Origin: Synechococcus sp. CB0101
Lineage (GTDB): Bacteria > Cyanobacteriota > Cyanobacteriia > PCC-6307 > Cyanobiaceae
Length of the DNA: 64,000 nt
Reading direction: 5' to 3'
NCBI RefSeq assembly: GCF_000179235.2
Contig: NZ_CP039373.1
Location: 1,209,860-1,273,859 of the forward strand
This document shows, piece after piece, positions 57,919-64,000 of the stretch. Every line of letters starts with the position of its first letter. Position 1 is the first letter of the stretch. The notes beneath the pieces were generated by a model, which was given only the letters and a program-made list of their open reading frames with translations, was not told the DNA's origin and ran no database searches. A program made the position numbers and the translations under genes.

Positions 57919-59118
57919 TTGGCCCGTTCCGCCAACTCATCCGGCCTCTTGCCTGTGCCCTTCAGCCATTGGCCAGCGGAAGCTCGCCTGCTGCTGGGGA
58001 TGGTGGCCCTCTGGAGCGTGTTGGGCCTGGTGGTGCTGGGCTCGGCCAGCTGGTGGGTGGCCGCTCGCGAAATGGGCGATCCCACCTACTACCTGAAACG
58101 CCAGGCGATCTGGATGGTCGCCAGCTGGGGCTTGCTCTACCTCGGCATCAAGATCAACCTGCGCCGCTGGCTGCGCATGGCCGGCCCGGCTTTGCTGGTG
58201 GGCATGGTGCTCGTAGCCCTCACCCTGGTGATCGGCAGCACCGTGAATGGCGCCAGCCGCTGGCTGGTGATCGGCCCCATCCAGATCCAGCCCACCGAGC
58301 TGATCAAACCCTTCCTGGTATTGCAGGGTGCGGCGCTGTTCTCCCACTGGAGCCGCATCGCCCCCGATCAAAAACTCACCTGGCTGGGGGTTTTTGCGGT
58401 GACCCTCGGCCTGATCCTCAAACAGCCCAACCTGAGCACGGCCTCGCTCTGCGGAATCCTGCTGTGGCTGATGGCCCTGGCTTCAGGACTACCGCTCTGG
58501 GCGATGCTCGGCAGCGCCGGCCTCGGCTTCAGCGTGGCCGTCGGCAGCATCTCGATCAACGAATACCAACGCATCCGGGTGACCTCCTTCCTCAACCCCT
58601 GGAAGGACGCCCAAGGCGATGGCTATCAGTTGGTGCAGAGCCTCTTGGCCATCGGCTCCGGCGGCCTCTGGGGCGAGGGCTTCGGCCTCTCCACCCAGAA
58701 GCTCCAATACCTGCCGATCCAAAGCACCGATTTCATCTTTGCCGTGTTTGCCGAAGAATTCGGCTACGTGGGTTCGGTGTTGCTGCTGCTGTTTTTGCTG
58801 CTGTTTGGGTTCGTGGGGCTGCGGGTGGCCCTGAGCTGCCGCAGCAACCAGCAACGCCTCGTGGCGATCGGTTGCACCGCCTTGCTGGTGGGCCAGTCGA
58901 TCCTCAACATCGCCGTGGCCAGCGGTGCCATGCCCACCACCGGCCTGCCCTTGCCGATGATCAGCTATGGCGGCAACTCCTTGCTCTCCAGCCTGCTCAC
59001 GGCGGGCCTGCTACTGCGCTGTGCCCTGGAGGGTGCTGGCCTTGAGCCGGGGCGCCCGCGCCGGCGGGAAGAACGCCAACGGGAAGGCTCAGCCCGCGGA
59101 AGCCTCTCGATAGGCTGA
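57919..59118 (+). CDS. ftsW: FtsW/RodA/SpoVE-family glycosyltransferase
   Basis: A 399-aa SEDS protein with about ten spans that polymerises glycan from lipid II at the division septum. Family motifs are NGASRWLVIGPIQIQPTEL, KQPNLSTA, INEYQRIRVTSFLNPW and GLPLPMISYGGNSLL; FNQS-type loops match FtsW more than RodA. TTG start at 57919 gives MARSANSSG; no ATG is available in frame upstream. A Glu/Arg-rich cytosolic tail ends the protein. Upstream is the apcABC terminator, so it has its own promoter. Confidence 0.9.
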   Translation: MARSANSSGLLPVPFSHWPAEARLLLGMVALWSVLGLVVLGSASWWVAAREMGDPTYYLKRQAIWMVASWGLLYLGIKINLRRWLRMAGPALLVGMVLVALTLVIGSTVNGASRWLVIGPIQIQPTELIKPFLVLQGAALFSHWSRIAPDQKLTWLGVFAVTLGLILKQPNLSTASLCGILLWLMALASGLPLWAMLGSAGLGFSVAVGSISINEYQRIRVTSFLNPWKDAQGDGYQLVQSLLAIGSGGLWGEGFGLSTQKLQYLPIQSTDFIFAVFAEEFGYVGSVLLLLFLLLFGFVGLRVALSCRSNQQRLVAIGCTALLVGQSILNIAVASGAMPTTGLPLPMISYGGNSLLSSLLTAGLLLRCALEGAGLEPGRPRRREERQREGSARGSLSIG

Positions 59119-59143
59119 CCCCACTGCCGACTCAAGAACCGCG

Positions 59144-59860
59144 ATGGTGGCTCCGGCCCTGGCCGACTGGGCCCGCAGCGGAGAGCAGCTGCTCAGCAGC
59201 TCCCTGGCCCATCCCAGTGCTGTCACCGTGCTGTTGGTGTTTGCCGGTGGCTTGATCACCAGCCTGGGCCCCTGCTCGCTCTCGCTGCTGCCGGTCACCC
59301 TGGCCTACCTGGCCGGCTTCGACGACCAGCAGGAGAAGCCCTGGCAGCGAAGCCTCAGCTTCTGCGGCGGCATCGTGGCGTCGCTGGTGCTGCTCGGCCT
59401 GGCCAGTGGCGCCCTGGGGCGCATCTATGGCCAAGTGCCTGGCCTGATCCCCACGCTGGTGGCCGTGCTGGCGGTGCTGATGGGCCTCAACCTGCTCGGC
59501 CTGTTGCCCCTGCAACTGCCGAACGGGCCGGATCCGGAGCAATGGCGCCAACGGGTGCCCAAAGCCCTCGCTCCCCTGGCGGCCGGCCTGGCCTTCGGAC
59601 TGGCGGCATCACCCTGCACCACGCCGGTGTTGGCGGTGTTGCTGGCCTGGATCGCCCAGGCCGGTGAACCCCTGGCCGGGGTGGTGTTGCTCACCGCCTT
59701 TGCCGGCGGGCAGGTGATGCCGCTGCTGCTGGCGGGCACAGCTGCCGCCTGGGTGCCCCGCTTGCTGGCCCTCCGGGCCCTGGGCCAATGGGTTCCCCCC
59801 ATCAGCGGCGTGGTGCTGCTGGCCACAGGCACACTCACCCTTCTGGCCCGCTGGGGCTGA
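59144..59860 (+). CDS. ccdA: Cytochrome c biogenesis protein CcdA
   Basis: A 238-aa thiol-disulfide membrane shuttle with six spans. The two redox Cys are in SLGPCSLSLLPVTL and SPCTTPVLAVLL, each near a membrane centre with the conserved PC signature. It moves reducing power from cytosolic thioredoxin to the lumen to keep apocytochrome c Cys reduced. It is followed by ccsB after about 18 bases and precedes haem attachment of proteins such as PsbV. Confidence 0.93.
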   Translation: MVAPALADWARSGEQLLSSSLAHPSAVTVLLVFAGGLITSLGPCSLSLLPVTLAYLAGFDDQQEKPWQRSLSFCGGIVASLVLLGLASGALGRIYGQVPGLIPTLVAVLAVLMGLNLLGLLPLQLPNGPDPEQWRQRVPKALAPLAAGLAFGLAASPCTTPVLAVLLAWIAQAGEPLAGVVLLTAFAGGQVMPLLLAGTAAAWVPRLLALRALGQWVPPISGVVLLATGTLTLLARWG

Positions 59861-59878
59861 GCCTTCACGCACGTGTTG

Positions 59879-61174
59879 ATGAAACGCCTGATCGCCTGGA
59901 TCTCCGACCTTCGCCTGGCCATCGGGCTGTTGATCCTGATCGCCATCGCCAGTGGACTGGGCACGCTGGTGCCGCAGCAGGAAAACGCTGAGCTCTATCA
60001 CCGCGTCTACGACGCCCAGCCCTGGCTGGGGTTGCTCAACGGCGATGCAATCCTGCGCCTGCAGCTCGATCACGTGTATTCGAGCAACTGGTTTCTGGGC
60101 CTGCTGGCCTGGCTGGGGCTCTCACTGATCCTCTGCAGCTGGCGGCGCCAATGGCCGGCCCTGCAAGCCGCCCTGCGCTGGATCGACTACAGCAGCCCGC
60201 GCCAGCTCAGCAAGCTCACCCTCGCAGAAACCCTGAGCAGCCCGCAGGCCGACACGCAACTGGGGCAGCTGCAGGCGTTGCTGCTGCAGCGCGGCTGGCA
60301 AGTGCAGCCCCATCCCCATCGCCTGGCGGCACGCCGGGGCGTGAGCGGCAGGGTGGGCCCCTTGTTGGTGCATGCCGGCCTGGTGGTGCTGATGGTGGGG
60401 GCCGCCTGGGGCGCCCTGGCCGGCCAACGGTTGGAGCGCTATCTGGCCCCCGGCAATGAACTGGAACTGCTGAACCGCCGCGGCGAAACCCAACTCACCG
60501 TGGCCCTTGAGGGCTTCGGCATCGAACGCGATCCGGCCGGCCGGCCGGAACAATTCCGCTCCCAACTGCGCTTGCAGCCGGGCGATCCCGCCGCCAGCGC
60601 GCCGCTCCCGGCCACCAACCGGGAGATCAGCGTGAACCACCCCCTGCGCTTCCAGGGGATGACGGTGTATCAAGCCGACTGGGCCCTGGCGGCGATCCAG
60701 GTGCAACTGGGCAAGAGCCCGATTCTGGAGCTGCCGCTGCAGAGCTTCCCGCAACTGGGCGATCAGGTTTGGGGCATCGTGCTGCCCACCCGGCCCGATG
60801 GCAGCAACCCGGTGCTGCTGGCCCTCTCCAGCGAACAGGGCCCGGTCACGGTGTATTCCGCCGATGCCGAAGTGCTGGGCACCCTGGTGCCGGGCGGCGG
60901 CCCCGCCGAGATCGCGGGGATCCCGCTGCGCATCGCCAGCGTGGTGCCGGCCAGCGGCCTGTTGCTCAAGCGCGATCCAGGCGTGCCACTGGTGTACGCC
61001 GGCTTCGCCATTGCGCTGGCGGGCGGGGCCTTGAGCCTGATCGCCACCCGCCAGCTGTGGGCCATCGCCGAACCCGAGCAGCAAAAGCTGCATGTGGCGG
61101 GTCTATGCAACCGCAACCTGGCGGCCTTCTCGCGGGAACTCCCAGCGCTGCTAACCGAACTTCAGCAGGCCTGA
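59879..61174 (+). CDS. ccsB: Cytochrome c biogenesis protein CcsB (Ccs1/ResB)
   Basis: A 431-aa System II subunit that, with CcsA, forms the cytochrome c synthase. Three N-terminal spans (including [20 protein letters not shown]), a large lumenal domain ([21 protein letters not shown] with the conserved NxPLRxxG), and a C-terminal span ([17 protein letters not shown]). ATG at 59879 is used; GTG at 59873 adds two residues. Operon with ccdA. Its last 13 bases overlap the convergent queF. Confidence 0.92.
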   Translation: MKRLIAWISDLRLAIGLLILIAIASGLGTLVPQQENAELYHRVYDAQPWLGLLNGDAILRLQLDHVYSSNWFLGLLAWLGLSLILCSWRRQWPALQAALRWIDYSSPRQLSKLTLAETLSSPQADTQLGQLQALLLQRGWQVQPHPHRLAARRGVSGRVGPLLVHAGLVVLMVGAAWGALAGQRLERYLAPGNELELLNRRGETQLTVALEGFGIERDPAGRPEQFRSQLRLQPGDPAASAPLPATNREISVNHPLRFQGMTVYQADWALAAIQVQLGKSPILELPLQSFPQLGDQVWGIVLPTRPDGSNPVLLALSSEQGPVTVYSADAEVLGTLVPGGGPAEIAGIPLRIASVVPASGLLLKRDPGVPLVYAGFAIALAGGALSLIATRQLWAIAEPEQQKLHVAGLCNRNLAAFSRELPALLTELQQA

Positions 61175-61563
61175 CGGGTGCCGTGGCTGGCACGGATCAC
61201 CGTGTGCACATTGCCGCGGGGGTTGAAGTCGGCCTCAAGCTGCATCCACACCGGTTCGCAGGCCGCCACGAAGTCATCGAGGATGCGGTTGGTGACCTCC
61301 TCGTGGGAGATCGAGCGGTCGCGGTAGCTGTTCACGTACAGCTTGATCGCCTTGAGCTCCATCACCCGAGGGCCGGGCTGATACAGCAGACGCAGGGTGG
61401 CGAAATCCGGATAGCCCGAGAAGGGGCACTTACAGGTGAATTCCGGCAGGGTGATCGACACCTCGTAGGCCCGACCGGGGCGCGGATTGTCGAAGCAGAT
61501 CAGCTCCGCTTCGGCGATGGCCCGCTCGCCATAGAGAGGGGTGCGGGTCTGGTCGGCGCTCAT
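61162..61563 (-). CDS. queF: NADPH-dependent 7-cyano-7-deazaguanine reductase
   Basis: A 133-aa T-fold enzyme that reduces preQ0 to preQ1 in queuosine synthesis. The catalytic Cys lies in [17 protein letters not shown] (the 55-type thioimide Cys), and the QueF motif is [24 protein letters not shown], abridged here, for NADPH binding. This is the short YkvM subfamily. ATG at 61563 gives [12 protein letters not shown]. Convergent with ccsB, divergent from glnB. Confidence 0.94.
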   Translation of the reverse strand: MSADQTRTPLYGERAIAEAELICFDNPRPGRAYEVSITLPEFTCKCPFSGYPDFATLRLLYQPGPRVMELKAIKLYVNSYRDRSISHEEVTNRILDDFVAACEPVWMQLEADFNPRGNVHTVIRASHGTRQAC

Positions 61564-61619
61564 CGGCAGAGATGGTTCAAGGCCGGATGCTAAGCAGCCG
61601 CCCCCGGGCCATCGCAGTG

Positions 61620-61633
61620 GTAGCAACCGCCAC
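61620..61633. promoter_or_regulatory. Possible NtcA-binding site upstream of glnB
   Basis: GTA-N8-CAC, one base from the NtcA consensus GTA-N8-TAC, with the minimal GT-N10-AC. It is 118 bases before the glnB ATG, and TAATAA (61657-61662), a rough -10 element, lies 23 bases downstream, close to the usual spacing. glnB is an NtcA target in many cyanobacteria. Only suggestive: such a match occurs by chance about once per kilobase. Confidence 0.35.
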
Positions 61634-61709
61634 ACCCATGCTTCGAAAGCTGCGGCTAATAAGCGCTTCGCGGGGCCCAGTCCCCCGCCTGTCCTCCCAG
61701 AATTCCTGA

Positions 61710-62090
<381 letters not shown>

Positions 62091-62117
62091 TCGGCGCCTC
62101 AAGCCCACCAGGCCCCT

Positions 62118-62978
62118 TCACACCCCCAGGGTTTGCCCCACCAGCCGCCGGATTGCCTCCCCATCGGGGGAGGCGCCGGCGGCTTTTTGCTGCATTGATG
62201 CCTCAATCGGATCCGCCGCTGCAGGCCAGGCGCCGCTGCGCAACCAAAGCAGATATTCGTGATTGCCCGCGGGCCCGGTGATCGGTGAAGCCGTGAGCCC
62301 GCAGGCACTCCAGCCCTCCAGCGCCGCGGCTGCGATCACGCCTTCAATCGCATCCACGTGGGCCGCCGGATCACGCACCACCCCGCCCTTGCCCACGCGC
62401 TCTTTCCCCACTTCAAACTGCGGTTTCACCAGCAGCAGCGCTTCCCGCCGTTCCGGCCGCAGCAGCCGGCCGATGGCCGGCAACACCAAGGCCAAGCGGA
62501 TGAACGACACATCCGCCACCGCCAAATCCGGCCAAGGGTCAGCCTCGGCATAGAGGTCGGCCGGCTCGAGGTGGCGCAGGTTGGTGCGCTCCTTCAGCAC
62601 CAAACGCGGATCGGTGCGCAGGCTCCAGGCCGTCTGGCCATAGCCCACATCCACCCCATACACCCGGCTGGCACCGTGCTGCAGCAGGCAATCGGTGAAG
62701 CCCCCGGTGGAGATGCCGCCATCAAGGCAGACCCGCTCGCTGAGCTCGATCGGGAACACCTCCAGCGCCCCCAGCAACTTCTCTCCTCCACGCGACACGA
62801 ACCGCGGCGGCTGCTCCACCTGCAGGGGCAGATCCGGGAGCACATCCAATCCAGGCTTATCGAGCACCCGATCGCCGCTGCGCACCTTGCCCGCCCGGAT
62901 CAGCTGCTGCGCCTGCTGGCGGCTGGTGGCCAGACCCAGCTCCACCAACTGCAGATCCAGGCGTTGCTTGCGGCCCAT
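62118..62978 (-). CDS. tlyA: TlyA-family rRNA methyltransferase / hemolysin-like protein
   Basis: A 286-aa protein with an N-terminal S4 domain (KQRLDLQLVELGLATSRQQAQQLIRAG, abridged) and an FtsJ-like SAM methyltransferase domain: FVSRGGEKLLGAL, VCLDGGISTGGFTDCLL (a Ser-type motif I), YGVDVGYGQ and LLLVKPQFE. TlyA proteins 2'-O-methylate rRNA. ATG at 62978 is used (TTG at 62981 would add one residue). Convergent with glnB, with 27 bases between the stops. The name hemolysin is historical; toxin activity is not implied. Confidence 0.9.
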   Translation of the reverse strand: MGRKQRLDLQLVELGLATSRQQAQQLIRAGKVRSGDRVLDKPGLDVLPDLPLQVEQPPRFVSRGGEKLLGALEVFPIELSERVCLDGGISTGGFTDCLLQHGASRVYGVDVGYGQTAWSLRTDPRLVLKERTNLRHLEPADLYAEADPWPDLAVADVSFIRLALVLPAIGRLLRPERREALLLVKPQFEVGKERVGKGGVVRDPAAHVDAIEGVIAAAALEGWSACGLTASPITGPAGNHEYLLWLRSGAWPAAADPIEASMQQKAAGASPDGEAIRRLVGQTLGV

Positions 62979-63097
62979 CAACAGCAGCGTGCTGGTGTGC
63001 TGTCACAAAAGCACAGGGGAAACCGAACAAAAACGGGGGCTGCAGCGGCAAAACGGGGAACACTCCGGAGGATGTCCCTCAGCACAGGGGATCCCCC

Positions 63098-63292
63098 ATG
63101 CCGCGCCAGCAATCCAACGTGGTCGAACTGCTCCAACCGGGCAGCTTCGTGAAACTGCGCAACCAGCCCGACGACCTTCCCCCCTTCCAGCTGATCCAGT
63201 GCCGCGGCGGCCGCTGCTGGGTGCGCCAGCAGGCCTGGGGCCAGCTCGTGCAGTGGGAAGTGGAACACCGCAAGCTCACAGCTGTGGCCTGA
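63098..63292 (+). CDS. Small conserved protein, 64 aa
   Basis: A short gene (ATG at 63098) encoding a basic, Trp/Gln/Arg-rich protein: VVELLQPGSFVKLRNQPDDL, then RGGRCWVRQQAWGQLVQWEV. The strand-rich pattern resembles a small SH3-like or RNA-binding fold, as seen in conserved picocyanobacterial proteins of unknown function; I cannot name it. It lies between tlyA (divergent, 119 bases) and purB (74 bases downstream). Confidence 0.65.
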   Translation: MPRQQSNVVELLQPGSFVKLRNQPDDLPPFQLIQCRGGRCWVRQQAWGQLVQWEVEHRKLTAVA

Positions 63293-63366
63293 GGCTTCCC
63301 GCTGCGCCGATCAGGGGCCGATCCCAGCGCCCCATACATTGGTCTTGATGTGAGCCCGCGGCGGCC

Positions 63367-64000
63367 TTGATCGAGCGTTACACCCTGCCCGAGATGGGCG
63401 CCATCTGGAGCGAGGAAGCGAAGTTCCAGAGCTGGCTGGATGTGGAAATCGCGGCTACTGAAGCCAACTGCGAGCTGGGCCGCGTTCCTGCCGAAGCGGT
63501 GGCCACGATCAAAGAAAAGGCCGCCTTCAGCGTGGAGCGCATCCTCGAAATCGAGGCCGAAGTGCGTCACGACGTGATCGCCTTCCTCACCAACGTGAAC
63601 GAGCACGTGGGCGATGCGGGCCGCTACATCCACGTGGGCATGACCAGCTCCGATGTGCTGGACACGGGTGTCGCCCTGCAGATGAAGGCTTCGGTGAAGC
63701 TGCTGCGCACCGAGCTCGACAAGCTGGCCGAGGCGCTGCGGGTGTTAGCCCGAGAGCACAAGGGCACCGTGATGATCGGCCGCTCCCACGCCATCCACGG
63801 CGAACCGATCACCTTCGGTTTCAAGGTGGCCGGCTGGCTGGCGGAAGTGGTGCGCAACCAGGAGCGTCTCGAGCGCCTGGAAACGGCCGTGAGCGTGGGG
63901 CAGATCTCGGGGGCCATGGGCACCTATGCCAACACCGATCCCCGGGTGGAGGAGATCGCCTGCGCCAAGCTCGGCCTGGTGCCCGACACCGCCAGCACCC
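63367..64000 (+). CDS. purB: Adenylosuccinate lyase, 5' part only
   Basis: The first 211 residues of PurB, which runs off the window. It splits adenylosuccinate and SAICAR in purine synthesis. Start is TTG at 63367, giving an N terminus LIERYTLPEMGAIWSEEAKF (first Leu read as Met), typical of the short bacterial PurB. The HVGMTSSDVLDT motif and GRSHAIHGEPITFGFK (catalytic His) are seen. No stop to the end of the window. Confidence 0.92.
   Translation, partial: MIERYTLPEMGAIWSEEAKFQSWLDVEIAATEANCELGRVPAEAVATIKEKAAFSVERILEIEAEVRHDVIAFLTNVNEHVGDAGRYIHVGMTSSDVLDTGVALQMKASVKLLRTELDKLAEALRVLAREHKGTVMIGRSHAIHGEPITFGFKVAGWLAEVVRNQERLERLETAVSVGQISGAMGTYANTDPRVEEIACAKLGLVPDTAST

Overview
The window is a dense, high-GC, gene-packed chromosome segment of a unicellular picocyanobacterium, most likely of the Cyanobium / freshwater-type Synechococcus group. 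The evidence is a cytochrome c-550 gene (psbV), a plant-type ferredoxin (petF), the allophycocyanin core genes apcE-apcA-apcB-apcC, a split F-type ATP synthase with a b' subunit, ferredoxin-thioredoxin reductase, the cyanobacteria/plastid ribosomal protein PSRP-3 (Ycf65), System II cytochrome c biogenesis genes and scattered HIP1 octamers (GCGATCGC). Genus-level placement is inference from gene content and base composition. I saw no insertion sequence, phage, CRISPR array or rRNA; one tRNA (Val-GAC) is present.

Layout. 0-5 kb: end of a YebC-family gene, nagB, a SpoIID-like cell-wall protein, RNase Z, psbV, a Cys-rich exported protein and petF. 5-14.4 kb: serA-prmA, an S4-domain photosystem II protein, tRNA-Val, murD, EVE and DUF2811 proteins, a beta-hydroxyacid dehydrogenase and the rpoZ operon. 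14.4-22 kb: an Hsp70-like ATPase with a membrane TPR-like partner, ftrV, pyrR/gpmI (divergent), secG, a probably exported msrB, and the ammonium transporter. 22-26 kb: groES-groEL under a CIRCE element, divergent from atpD-atpC (beta, epsilon).

26-35 kb holds the most unusual block. Six tightly coupled genes encode a small membrane protein, an FHA membrane protein, an atypical Ser/Thr kinase with a zinc ribbon, a TerY-like vWA protein, a membrane PP2C phosphatase and a membrane protein of unknown function. They diverge from a class A penicillin-binding protein with an N-terminal cytoplasmic FHA domain. Kinase plus vWA plus PP2C matches the TerY-P triad described computationally in stress-response islands. 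Here it sits beside an FHA-fused peptidoglycan synthase, suggesting phospho-signalling to the cell wall.

35-45.7 kb: PSRP-3, a HAD phosphatase with no ordinary start codon, pepP, a GTPase-nadD-nadE-ald run, and an overlapping five-gene operon on the minus strand (2OG-Fe(II) oxygenase, ferredoxin, 69-aa protein, DUF3326, YchJ). 45.8-53 kb: a methyltransferase gene leading the atp1-a-c-b'-b-delta-alpha-gamma operon. 53-58 kb: the phycobilisome core genes. 58-64 kb: ftsW, ccdA, ccsB, queF, glnB (PII), tlyA, a small conserved gene and the start of purB.

Many gene junctions are 1-4 base overlaps (ATGA, GTGA, TGATG), so operon assignments are fairly secure. Several starts were moved inward from the longest reading frame, using family N-termini and coupling as guides.
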